A program made the translations under genes and the position numbers. Under the pieces are notes generated by a model, which saw nothing but the letters and a program-made list of their open reading frames with translations, did no database searches and had not been told where the DNA came from. From contig JAUIHP010000020.1 of assembly GCA_030431975.1 (NCBI GenBank), positions 62,001 through 126,000 of the forward strand: a stretch of DNA of 64,000 bases, given 5' to 3'. Below are positions 7,776 to 15,845 of the stretch, one piece after another. This DNA is from a bacterium. GTDB lineage: Bacteria > Eisenbacteria > RBG-16-71-46 > CAIMUX01. How positions within the stretch are numbered: position 1 is the stretch's first letter; the number at the start of each line of letters is the position of its first letter.

Positions 7776-8469
7776 GTAACGCCCACCAAAGGCGCCACAT
7801 CTCTCCCGCGGCACGAAAGACGACATCGGGTCGCCCGCCCGAAGAATCCCCGTACTCACGAGCCCGGTGGGAAACACCGACCTCGGCGATGCGAGCCCCG
7901 GCTCTTCGGGCTCGACTGAGGATCTCGACGTCGATCATGGCGCCTTCCGAAGTCAGCTCCATTTCCCGAAAGATCGAGGCGTCGTAAATCTTGAATGCGC
8001 AGTCCGGGTCTTTCAGATTGACGCCGAAGAGCGCATGCGTGACCTGTCGAAAGATCCACGCGAAGAGGATTCTGTGCGCTGCGTCACGGCGCCGTTCCCG
8101 GTAGCCGCTGACGATGTCCGCCCGATCCAGAAGCGGAAGGAGCTTGGAAATCTCCGCGAGATCGAATTGGTTGTCGCCGTCGGAGTAGAAGATCCACTCC
8201 ATTCGGCTGTTGCGGATCCCACTCTGTAACGCGCCTCCGTATCCCCGATTCCGCGGGTGATGGATGGCGCGAACCTCGGGATGCGCCGCAGCCAGTTCGT
8301 CGATTCGTTCCGAAGTCCCATCCGTGGATCCATCATCGACGAGAAGGACTTCGAACTGGTCGGCGAAACGGGACCCGGCCTCGATTGCAGAAGCCGCGAC
8401 AGCGTCGACGTTGCCGATCTCGTTGTGCATCGGAAAGAACAGAGAGAGCTGGGGAAGTTTCGCCGTCAA
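7756..8469 (-). CDS. GT2-family glycosyltransferase, DPM1/polyprenyl-phosphate type
   Basis: About 237 residues with the GT-A fold marks of family 2: LLVDDGSTDGTSE (nucleotide site, about 38-50), NRGYGGALQSG (about 73-83) and SDGDNQFD with the DxD-like metal site (about 95-102). Such enzymes move a sugar from a nucleotide donor to a polyprenyl phosphate or to an envelope glycan; the acceptor is unknown. No long hydrophobic tail follows, so it is probably soluble or peripheral. I place the start at TTG 8467-8469, which overlaps the stop of the preceding Omp85-like gene (TTGA). The in-frame sequence further upstream lies inside that gene and looks non-coding, and the next ATG would remove the first beta strand. 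Confidence 0.83.
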   Translation of the reverse strand: MTAKLPQLSLFFPMHNEIGNVDAVAASAIEAGSRFADQFEVLLVDDGSTDGTSERIDELAAAHPEVRAIHHPRNRGYGGALQSGIRNSRMEWIFYSDGDNQFDLAEISKLLPLLDRADIVSGYRERRRDAAHRILFAWIFRQVTHALFGVNLKDPDCAFKIYDASIFREMELTSEGAMIDVEILSRARRAGARIAEVGVSHRAREYGDSSGGRPDVVFRAAGEMWRLWWALRKTPGR

Positions 8470-9842
8470 AGCCGCACACCACTGGCCGCGTAGGCGATGA
8501 CGTTTTCCCCGTTGGTGGCCACCTCGATCCGAAAGACATCGACCCAGGGCATGATGAGCCGAAGCCCTCCCCCGCCACCCCATCGCGACTTGGCATGACC
8601 TTCGAGAAGCTCGTTCCCCTCCCAAATCGAGCCCATGTCGCCAAAGACCGTGAAGTCGACGGCAAAGTCGAGGGTCTTCCCCCAGATCCGAGTGGTCCTC
8701 TTGCGAAGAAGCGGAATACGTTCTTCCACCCACGCAATCCAACGACTCTCTCCGCCGAACTCGCCCTGGTCGTAACCACGCAGCGTGTTGATCCCGCCCA
8801 GGTTTTGGCGGAGATAGGTCGGGACCGGTCCGTCGGAAAGGAGGGCGCGGGTACCCAGGGTAAGAGCCGTCCCTCCCCCGGTACCGACGACCTGCAGGTA
8901 GTTGATCCCGTACCGAACCATGTCGGAGTCCCCTCCGAGAGGCCCACCGTGTTGGGTGACGGAAAGCCCGAGGTGACGACCGCGCAACGCCCGGACCCGG
9001 TAGTCTCGATCGTCGTGGCTGAAACCGACCCCGGTCCAGCGATGGTCCTCGCGTTCCCGGGGAGGAGGATTCTTTTCGTTGGGATCCAAAGGGTCGGTCT
9101 TCGCTTCCTCGACTCCTCCGTAAATCGCCGTGCTCCGCTCGTAGCCGAACGACTTGGACAACGACAGGGACACGCCCGATCGGGACTCCCGCACCCGCTC
9201 GGTCTTCTTGTCGCGCTCCGACACGAAGAGCCCGATCCCGGCGCCGATGCGACGTCCGGCGATCCAGGGAACGCCGTAGGAAACGCCCGCGCCCGTTCTT
9301 CCTCCCAAACGGCCGCTTACCGAGATGCGCTCGCGCCGGCCCCGGAAGTTTCTCTCCGAGTAGTAGAGACCGTAGGTGAAACCGTCCTCCGGATCGTAGT
9401 CGACCCGCGGCAGAAAGACCCAGGAAGGGCGCTCGGCGATCTCGAAGGTAAGAACAGGGCGATTGAGTTCACGATCTCGCCGCAGCTCGGTGCGAACCTC
9501 GGCAAAGAGCCCCAGATCCAGAAGGCGCAACCGGTCGGCCTCGACTCTCGACCACTTGACGACGTCTCCGACCGCGATGCGGAGTTCCCGACGAACCACG
9601 ATGGACTGCGTCTTGACCAGTCCGGTGACTTCGATGGCCGCAATCGGCCGATCCACCCAAAGCGACACAGACGGATCGGTAGGACTCGGAGCGACAAGAG
9701 TGGGCGCGGCAAGGCTCGGAGCAGCAAGACTCGGAGCGGCAAGGCTCGGAGCCGCAGAAGTCGCAGCGTCAAATGTGGCGAAGAGGAGGAGAAGCAGGGC
9801 GGCCCCAAGGAGGCCGCGCTGCATCGAAAGAAGCAGACGCAA
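8466..9842 (-). CDS. Omp85/BamA-superfamily outer-membrane protein with one POTRA domain
   Basis: 458 residues: signal peptide, an Ala/Pro-rich linker with four APSLA-type repeats (about 31-50), a single POTRA domain (IAAIEVTGLVKTQSIVVRRE..., about 67-137) and a C-terminal beta barrel. The lid-loop signature of the superfamily appears as NTLRGYDQGEFGG (VRGY/F-type). BamA usually has five POTRA domains and TamA three, so this is a short non-canonical member. Its job could be insertion of a specific outer-membrane protein or lipid traffic. It follows mutS and a small lipoprotein with an 18-base gap and is coupled to the glycosyltransferase by TTGA. Confidence 0.83.
   Translation of the reverse strand: MRLLLSMQRGLLGAALLLLLFATFDAATSAAPSLAAPSLAAPSLAAPTLVAPSPTDPSVSLWVDRPIAAIEVTGLVKTQSIVVRRELRIAVGDVVKWSRVEADRLRLLDLGLFAEVRTELRRDRELNRPVLTFEIAERPSWVFLPRVDYDPEDGFTYGLYYSERNFRGRRERISVSGRLGGRTGAGVSYGVPWIAGRRIGAGIGLFVSERDKKTERVRESRSGVSLSLSKSFGYERSTAIYGGVEEAKTDPLDPNEKNPPPREREDHRWTGVGFSHDDRDYRVRALRGRHLGLSVTQHGGPLGGDSDMVRYGINYLQVVGTGGGTALTLGTRALLSDGPVPTYLRQNLGGINTLRGYDQGEFGGESRWIAWVEERIPLLRKRTTRIWGKTLDFAVDFTVFGDMGSIWEGNELLEGHAKSRWGGGGGLRLIMPWVDVFRIEVATNGENVIAYAASGVRL
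9690..9766. repeat. 15-bp tandem repeat coding for APSLA
   Basis: Four to five copies of a 15-base unit resembling GGCAAGGCTCGGAGC encode the Ala-Pro-Ser-Leu-Ala linker of the Omp85-type protein. Units keep the frame, so copy-number change would only alter linker length. Confidence 0.75.
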
Positions 9843-9859
9843 GGGAGAGTGCGTCCGGA

Positions 9860-10297
9860 TCAGCCGTTGGGATTGGGCTTCGACTTGGAGCTTCCGCCCC
9901 CGCCCACGCCCAGCTGCGTCTCGAAGACGTCCCGAAGGAGCAGACCGACCGCCACCGTCCCGACGCCGAAAAAGAACGTCCGTTCGCCGTCGCGTTTGGC
10001 GGAGGTCACGGACACGACGTCGCCCCGAGGCACGGCCCGCGCCCGGGTCACGTCCTCGTAATAAATACCTTCAGTGGAACTTCGACGCTGCACTTCAACC
10101 TCGTACTCACCGACCAGTGAGTCCGCGGTCACAAGCACGCGATCGAACTGATAGGCCCCGCTGTTGGTGTCGATTCGAGCGGTCCCGAACTGCTGTCCCG
10201 GTTCGAGGTCGCCCTCCAGAACCGTAAATTGCGTGGAGCAGGCGGCAACGGAGAGGAAGAGGCCGCAGGTCACAAAAATGAATAGTCTCGCCATCAT
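9860..10297 (-). CDS. Small outer-membrane lipoprotein of unknown function
   Basis: About 145 residues. The N-terminus MMARLFIFVTCGLFLSVAAC is a lipoprotein signal with lipobox V-A-A-C (Cys about 20). The body has no family mark that I recognise. Near the C-terminus a short hydrophobic stretch (FFFGVGTVAVGLLLRDVF) precedes a Gly-rich tail ending SKPNPNG. I chose the ATG pair at 10292-10297, preceded by GGAAGTAG, and not the long frame upstream, which runs through the mutS gene. It lies 26 bases after mutS and 18 before the Omp85-type gene, so it may be a lipoprotein partner of that barrel; this is inference. Confidence 0.72.
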   Translation of the reverse strand: MMARLFIFVTCGLFLSVAACSTQFTVLEGDLEPGQQFGTARIDTNSGAYQFDRVLVTADSLVGEYEVEVQRRSSTEGIYYEDVTRARAVPRGDVVSVTSAKRDGERTFFFGVGTVAVGLLLRDVFETQLGVGGGGSSKSKPNPNG

Positions 10298-10323
10298 GGT
10301 TTCTACTTCCTTCCCGGCTTCCC

Positions 10324-13056
10324 CTAGTCTACCCCAGATTCGTCCGCTTTGCTCCCCGATCCCGCGCTCTGCTGCCACCGGCGCAGGATCTGCCAGGCCT
10401 CGATCGGGGCCAGGCCGTCGAGTTCGAGCTTCCGAAGTTCGTCCAGGAAGGCCGGTTCCGGAGGTGCGAAAAGGGAAAGCTGATCGCGACCCGAGGTCCG
10501 CGGCTTGGATCCGTCGGGCTCGATTCGGAGAGTCCGGTCGCGGCCTTCCTTCTCCAGCTCCGCGAGAACATCCCGTGCACGGACGACCACGGACTCGGGA
10601 ATCCCCGCCAGCTGGGCGACGTGAATGCCATAGCTTCGATCGGCTCCACCCGGGACGACCTTGCGTACGAAGACGATCTCGTCTCCCCACTCCTTGACCT
10701 GGACGTTGAGGTTGAACACGCCGTCGTTGGCTTCGGCCAAGGCGACCAGTTCATGAAAGTGGGTGGCAAAGATCGTTCGCGGACGGGCCGAGCCCTTCGC
10801 GCAAAGAGCCTCGGCCACAGCCCAGGCAATGGCCAAACCGTCGTAGGTCGAAGTCCCCCGACCAACTTCATCGAGCAGCACGAGACTGCGCTCGGTCGCG
10901 TGATGAAGGATGCGACTCGTTTCGACCATCTCGAGAAGAAAGGTCGACTGACCGCGGGCCAGAGAATCCTGCGCCCCGACACGCGTGAAGACACGATCGG
11001 CCAGCCCGATCTCCGCCTTGGCTGCGGGTACGAAGGAACCGATCTGAGCCAGAATGACCAAAAGCCCGACCTGCCGCAGATAGGTCGACTTACCCGCCAT
11101 GTTCGGCCCCGTGAGAATGGCCAGCTGTTGATCGGTGCGATCGAGCGCCGTGTCATTTGCGATGAACCGGCCGGCACCCAGGGCGCGTTCCACGACGGGG
11201 TGCCTTCCGTCCTCCAGTCGCAGAGTCGGTTCGTCGAGGAGCGTCGGACGAATCCATCCCCCGCGGGAGGCGGCTTCGGCCAATGCCTGTAGAAAGTCGA
11301 CGTAAGCCAGATGGGCCGCCAGCTCTTGCAGGAGGGACGTCTCTGCAGTCACCGAGTCGCAGAGATCCTGGAAGAGCAACCGCTCCCGCCGCACGGCGGT
11401 GTCCTCGGCCGTCAGCACCTTCTGTTCGAACTCTTTCAGTTCGGGAGTGAGGTAGCGCTCGGCTCCGACCAACGTTTGCTTCCGTTGGTAGTGATCGGGA
11501 ACTTTGTCGTGATGAGCCTTGGTCACTTCGAGGAAGTAACCGAAGACGCGATTGAATCCGACCTTGAGGTTGGGGATTCCGGTCGCCTGGCGCTCCTTCT
11601 CCTGCAGCTCGGCGATCCATTTCTTGCCGTCCGAGGCCAGGGACCGCGCCTCGGCGAGTTCTGCGTCCCACTCCGGACGAAAGATTCCACCGTCGGCCAA
11701 CGTCGCGGGCAACTCATCGACCAGCGCCCGCCCCAGTTGGTCGCGCAGCTTTTCACTGCCCTGCGTTGCCAACCTTGGCCAGATCGCAGCGGTCGGGTCG
11801 ATCTCACGGAGCTTTTCTTCGACCTGCGGAAGAACGGCCAAGGTCGAACGCAAAGCGCCCAGGTCCCTCGGCAGAGTGCGGCCGCAGTGGAGACGAGCCA
11901 GAATCCGTTCGACGTCCGCAGTGCGGCGGAGCGCGTCCCGCAAAGAGTCCCGCAGGGCCGAGGAGAGCAGGCGCTCCACGCCTTCCTGTCGTCTTTGAAT
12001 TTCGATGGGATCGACCGACGGGCGCCGAAGGATGCGCCGCAGACGACGACCTCCCCCTGCTGTCAGCGTTCGGTCGAGGACGGAAACCAGCGTCGAACTG
12101 GAGTCCGCGCCCGGCATGGGTTCCAGAACCTCGAGCGAACGGAGAGTCGCTTCATCGAGGACGAGGCCGTCCCGTGGACGAAGTCGTTGCATCCGCCCGA
12201 TGTGTCCGAGGTCGGACTGTTTCTGCTCGCGAGCGTAGTGGAGCAAGGCCCCGGCCGCTGAGAGTCCCGGTCCCAATTCATCGCACTCGAAGCCGTCGAG
12301 GGTAGAGACGCGGAACTGGTCGAGCAACAGCTGGCGGGATCGCTCGTGGCCGAACGTCCAATCCTCCGCCTCGCTGGTGAACGGAGCCCTCTCCAGTACG
12401 TCGAGAAAGCCCTCTGCCGAACCCGCCGTCTGAGAAGTCCAAAGAACTTCTGCGGGAGCGAGACGTGCCATCTCTTCTTCGGCCTCGGCCCGGCTCAGGT
12501 CACCGGCCCAAAGTTCACCTGTGGAGACGTCGGCTGCTGCCAGCCCCCACGTGTCCTTGTGCAGGTGGAGGGCGACGACGAAGTTGTTGTGACCCGCCAA
12601 GAGCTGCGAATCGGCCAGGGCCGTTCCCGGACTCAGGATCTCCACGACCTTGCGCTCGAGCAGTTTCTTTCCCGGACCGGGCTCTTCCACCTGTTCGCAA
12701 ATGGCCACGCGTTGCCCGGCCGCTAGCAGCTTGGCCAAATGCGATTCGGAGCTGTGCCAGGGAAAACCTGCCAACGGAATCGGATCCGGCTCGCCTGCGT
12801 TGCGACTGGTCAGCGTGATCCCGGTGACCCTCGAGAGAATCTCCGCGTCTTCGAAGAAGGTCTCGTAGAAATCTCCCATCCGAAACAGGAGGAGCGCGTC
12901 CGGATGCTCGGCTTTGACGCTGAGGTACTGCGCCATCATCGGCGTCGGTTTGGAGCGGGACTTGGGCGGCTTTGTCTTCGGCGTTTTCGGCGTTTTCGAC
13001 GCTTTCGACGCGGTCGGGGCGCCCGATCCCGACTCCGGTCCCGAACCCGGGGTCAC
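10324..13056 (-). CDS. mutS: DNA mismatch repair protein MutS
   Basis: A full-length MutS1 (910 residues). MutS binds base mismatches and small loops and, with ATP, calls MutL. The mismatch-reading motif F-x-E is in MGDFYETF (about 60-67). The ATPase carries Walker A GPNMAGKSTYLRQ (about 649-661), the MutS signature STFLLEMVETSRIL, Walker B SLVLLDEVGRGTSTYDGLA and the helix-turn-helix C-terminal region. The first 38 residues are a low-complexity Lys/Pro/Thr extension missing from typical MutS. The GTG start overlaps the stop of the SPOR-domain gene (GTGA). No mutL is in the window. Confidence 0.97.
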   Translation of the reverse strand: MTPGSGPESGSGAPTASKASKTPKTPKTKPPKSRSKPTPMMAQYLSVKAEHPDALLLFRMGDFYETFFEDAEILSRVTGITLTSRNAGEPDPIPLAGFPWHSSESHLAKLLAAGQRVAICEQVEEPGPGKKLLERKVVEILSPGTALADSQLLAGHNNFVVALHLHKDTWGLAAADVSTGELWAGDLSRAEAEEEMARLAPAEVLWTSQTAGSAEGFLDVLERAPFTSEAEDWTFGHERSRQLLLDQFRVSTLDGFECDELGPGLSAAGALLHYAREQKQSDLGHIGRMQRLRPRDGLVLDEATLRSLEVLEPMPGADSSSTLVSVLDRTLTAGGGRRLRRILRRPSVDPIEIQRRQEGVERLLSSALRDSLRDALRRTADVERILARLHCGRTLPRDLGALRSTLAVLPQVEEKLREIDPTAAIWPRLATQGSEKLRDQLGRALVDELPATLADGGIFRPEWDAELAEARSLASDGKKWIAELQEKERQATGIPNLKVGFNRVFGYFLEVTKAHHDKVPDHYQRKQTLVGAERYLTPELKEFEQKVLTAEDTAVRRERLLFQDLCDSVTAETSLLQELAAHLAYVDFLQALAEAASRGGWIRPTLLDEPTLRLEDGRHPVVERALGAGRFIANDTALDRTDQQLAILTGPNMAGKSTYLRQVGLLVILAQIGSFVPAAKAEIGLADRVFTRVGAQDSLARGQSTFLLEMVETSRILHHATERSLVLLDEVGRGTSTYDGLAIAWAVAEALCAKGSARPRTIFATHFHELVALAEANDGVFNLNVQVKEWGDEIVFVRKVVPGGADRSYGIHVAQLAGIPESVVVRARDVLAELEKEGRDRTLRIEPDGSKPRTSGRDQLSLFAPPEPAFLDELRKLELDGLAPIEAWQILRRWQQSAGSGSKADESGVD

Positions 13057-14120
13057 GAAGTCACCGGAACGATGGAGTACTCGATGCCTTGAAGCAGCCG
13101 ACGAGCCAGAAGCTCCGCGCCTTCCCGGGACTGTTCCGTACCCAGCCGAATGCGGAAGAGTCGCGCCCCTCCCGCGTCGGTTCCCCGCTCCAGTCGGACC
13201 GAGAGACCTCGGGCGGTCAGCTGCTCCATCTTTTGTCGGGCCACGCCCCGGTCACGGTAGGCACCCAGCTGGATTACGTAAAGACGGGCCTCGGCCGGGC
13301 CTCGCCGGTTGGAGGATGCACGTTCGGCCCGCTCTTCCTCGAGCTCGGACCGCTTCAGTTCCAGTTGAGCGGTCGTCTCCTCGTCGCCCCACTGCCGGGT
13401 CTCCACCCGGGGATCCGCGGAGCGCGAAGCGAACTCGGATCCGCCCTGCTTTGAAGAGAGCTTTTCCTTGCCTCGAAGCTCGGTCACGATGAGGCCGCGC
13501 TCAGGAGAGTGTCGCAACTCGCGCTCCCAATCCCGAACCCGATCGAGGTCGAAGAGCTCGCTGTCTTCCTTCGCATCCTTGGCGGCGCGGCTGACGACGC
13601 TGACGCGATAGGCCAGGGGACCGAGCCAACCCGTTTCCCGGGCACCGCCTTCGGCACTCAGGTAGGTTTCAACACCCTTCCTCGGCTCTTTGGCCCGAAC
13701 CAACCCGTCCCCTTCGGCCAACAGGGTTCCCACATGAGGGTTTGGGCTGTCGGTTCCACTGCCCGGATTCACCTGGAGCAGGCTTTCGGTCTGTCGCAGC
13801 CAGAAGGAAGCCTGGCGGCGGGTCGTGACGAGCTCGGCTCGCTCCACGGCTCGATGGAAGTACTCTCGCGCCGCTTCGTATCGACCAATGGCGTACTCGA
13901 GTTGTCCGAGCCACAAACCCGCTTTGGCCGCGACTTCCTTGTCGCCGTTTTGCGTGTAGAGCGATTCGATCCGGCTACGCGCTTCCGTGACCGAAGTTTG
14001 TTGGCGGGCCTTTTCCCATTCCAGTCGCGCATCGACCGCCAAGGCCTCGCCGTAAAGCGCGATCAGCAGGACCCAGCATCCGAAAAGGCCAAACCGTAGG
14101 GAACGCGGCCCCACGCTCAT
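13053..14120 (-). CDS. SPOR-domain periplasmic protein with TPR-like region
   Basis: 355 residues. An N-terminal hydrophobic signal or anchor (LFGCWVLLIALYGEALAVDA) is followed by a TPR-like helical part (about 40-120), a charged middle, and a C-terminal SPOR domain (about 280-352: RLYVIQLGAYRDRGVARQKM... ending YSIVPVTS). SPOR domains bind denuded glycan strands of peptidoglycan at division sites, so a role at the septum or in cell-wall remodelling is likely. Its ATG overlaps the LapB-like stop by ATGA and its stop overlaps mutS by GTGA. No amidase or transglycosylase domain is visible. Confidence 0.82.
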   Translation of the reverse strand: MSVGPRSLRFGLFGCWVLLIALYGEALAVDARLEWEKARQQTSVTEARSRIESLYTQNGDKEVAAKAGLWLGQLEYAIGRYEAAREYFHRAVERAELVTTRRQASFWLRQTESLLQVNPGSGTDSPNPHVGTLLAEGDGLVRAKEPRKGVETYLSAEGGARETGWLGPLAYRVSVVSRAAKDAKEDSELFDLDRVRDWERELRHSPERGLIVTELRGKEKLSSKQGGSEFASRSADPRVETRQWGDEETTAQLELKRSELEEERAERASSNRRGPAEARLYVIQLGAYRDRGVARQKMEQLTARGLSVRLERGTDAGGARLFRIRLGTEQSREGAELLARRLLQGIEYSIVPVTS

Positions 14121-15250
14121 CCGGCGCCCCGAGCGGACACGATGTCGATGGACGGAGACTCTTCCGGGCCGGATTCACCGGTCACTTCCCCGGAGCCTTC
14201 CCCCATGGCCTCGACCAGGGCGTTGACTTCCTCGATGGCCGCCTCGGTGTGCCCCGACTGGACATGACACTGGATGAGGGCACGCCGCGCGCGGGCGTTG
14301 GCGGGGTCGGAGCCCAGGACCGATTCCAGCAGATGTACCGCCTCTTCAGGACGACCCCGGCGACGGTGAATGTCGGCCAGGGCCAGAGCCGCCGCCGTCG
14401 ACTGGGCGCTGCGGTCGATCAGGTCTTCATAAACCTCGAGCAATTCCCCGAAGCGTCCCATTTCGTAGTAGGAGCGCTCCAACCGTGGAAAAACCACGTG
14501 AGCCCGGTCGGGATGGTTCCTGGCAAAGTCGAGCCAGAGCGCCGTGGCTTTCTCGTGCTCACCCTCGGCGGCAAAGACGTCGCCGAGAAGGATGTGGGCA
14601 TCGCTCTCCGAGCCACCCAACGCCAGGACTTCTTCCAACAGAGTCCGTGCCGCCGGCGCTTCACCGGACTCCAACCGGCTTTGCGCGGCTTCCATCCGAA
14701 TCTCGTGTGGTCGGGGACGCGCCGTTCCGGGAGCCAACCGTTCCCACTCGTCCAAGGCCTCGAAGGCCGCGCTCCAGTTTTTCTCGGCGCGGTGGGCCTG
14801 GGCGAGCGCACGGAGCGCGATGAGATTCTTCTTCTCGGTTTGCCGCAGCTCTGCAGCCAGGCGTTTGACCTCGGACCAGTTCCCCAGAGCCACCTCGTCT
14901 TCGATCAGGCTCTCTTTGACCCGATTTCGGGTTTCGGGCGTGTCGAGGTTGCGGGCCGCGAGCCCGGCGTGAATCTTCTGGGCCTTTTCCGGATGGCCCA
15001 TGCTGCGAACCAGATCCCCCAGGCGAAGGAAGGCGCCGACGTTCTCGGGTTCTTCACGCGCGACGCGTTCGAGCACGCGCACCGCGGAATTCTTCTGCCC
15101 GCGCACGAGAGCGTCGATGGTGTCGAGATAGGCCTGTGTCGCGTTCCATGGACGGGACGACCGGCGTCGCCCGAGAAGCCAGGGCAAACCTATCGCCGTC
15201 AGGACCAGGACAAGGACCAGTACGAGCAACCAAAACTGTCCGGAATCCAT
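14117..15250 (-). CDS. lapB: LapB/YciM-like membrane-anchored TPR protein
   Basis: 377 residues: one N-terminal transmembrane helix (FWLLVLVLVLVLTAIGLPWLL) then about nine TPR units. This matches LapB (YciM), which in E. coli assembles the lipopolysaccharide machinery and directs FtsH to degrade LpxC. E. coli LapB ends in a rubredoxin-type metal site with two CxxC pairs. The C-terminus here (after ALIQCHVQSGHTEAAIEEV) has no Cys pairs, ending in a Gly/Glu/Pro-rich tail. It follows a LapA-like gene and has a good ribosome site (GAGGAGGCGTGA). The assignment rests on architecture plus the neighbouring lapA; a generic TPR protein is the alternative. Confidence 0.75.
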   Translation of the reverse strand: MDSGQFWLLVLVLVLVLTAIGLPWLLGRRRSSRPWNATQAYLDTIDALVRGQKNSAVRVLERVAREEPENVGAFLRLGDLVRSMGHPEKAQKIHAGLAARNLDTPETRNRVKESLIEDEVALGNWSEVKRLAAELRQTEKKNLIALRALAQAHRAEKNWSAAFEALDEWERLAPGTARPRPHEIRMEAAQSRLESGEAPAARTLLEEVLALGGSESDAHILLGDVFAAEGEHEKATALWLDFARNHPDRAHVVFPRLERSYYEMGRFGELLEVYEDLIDRSAQSTAAALALADIHRRRGRPEEAVHLLESVLGSDPANARARRALIQCHVQSGHTEAAIEEVNALVEAMGEGSGEVTGESGPEESPSIDIVSARGAG

Positions 15251-15348
15251 TCACGCCTCCTCGCGGGAAGACTTACTCCCGATTCGGTGCCGCTGCGGAC
15301 GCGATGCGGGAGCCGGGGTCGGCAGGGCTCCGTACCGCGATCGCAAGC

Positions 15349-15678
15349 TTAGGGTCGAACCTCGGTTTCGTCCTCTCCCGGTAGTCCCTCGAGTGTGATG
15401 CTTCGCAGCTGATGAAGTTCTTCGGAGACCTTGCGGTTCTCTTTCTTCAAACGCGAGATCTGGGAACGCAGTTTCAAATCTTGAAAGAGGTGGACGAGTC
15501 CGAAGGTCAGGAGCCCGGCCACATACGCATAAAGAAGGGCCAGGGACAGCGGTAGCCGGAACGGAAGTTGTCGAATCGGCTGAAGGCTGAGATCGATCCC
15601 GTCGTTGTTCTGAACGCCGATGGAGACGAGAACAACGACCAGGGCCACGGCCAAAATGAGTTTGAGAAGTGAGAGCAT
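15349..15678 (-). CDS. lapA: LapA-domain inner-membrane protein
   Basis: 109 residues with two transmembrane helices (LILAVALVVVLVSIGVQNND and LALLYAYVAGLLTFGLVHLF) and a C-terminal coiled coil (about 70-95, KLRSQISRLKKENRKVSEEL). This is the DUF1049/LapA layout, including the NNDGIDLSL segment after helix 1. In E. coli lapA and lapB are adjacent and take part in lipopolysaccharide assembly control; the same order is kept here with a 98-base gap. rpsA lies upstream, separated by a hairpin. Confidence 0.83.
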   Translation of the reverse strand: MLSLLKLILAVALVVVLVSIGVQNNDGIDLSLQPIRQLPFRLPLSLALLYAYVAGLLTFGLVHLFQDLKLRSQISRLKKENRKVSEELHQLRSITLEGLPGEDETEVRP

Positions 15679-15779
15679 GATCAGAAGCTTCCTCCGCCGG
15701 TTCCTTCCGGTTTCGTAAGCGGCGTTTTCATTATTCTAGCCTCCGGGCCGTTCCCGCGAAACCCGCAGCCGGATACAGC

Positions 15780-15808
15780 GACGGGAACCCGAAAGCCGAG
15801 TTCCCGTC
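15780..15808 (-). terminator. Strong hairpin after rpsA, likely terminator
   Basis: A 12-base-pair stem with one G-U wobble (GACGGGAACTCG / CGGGTTCCCGTC on the minus strand) and a five-base loop GCTTT begins 38 bases after the rpsA stop. No T run follows, so termination may be factor-assisted or partial, leaving some read-through into lapA. Confidence 0.55.
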
Positions 15809-15845
15809 CAGTCTGCTTCCGAAGGCCGCGGCGGCCGGGGCCCGC

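Noticed and set aside
8470-8742. Extended N-terminus of the glycosyltransferase
   Set aside because: The extension lies inside the Omp85 gene, is Arg/His-rich without conservation, and the TTG overlap start is adequate.
15309-15331. GGAGCC/GGCTCC stem between lapA and lapB as a terminator
   Set aside because: Only six base pairs, an 11-base loop and no T run; lapA and lapB are expected to be co-transcribed.
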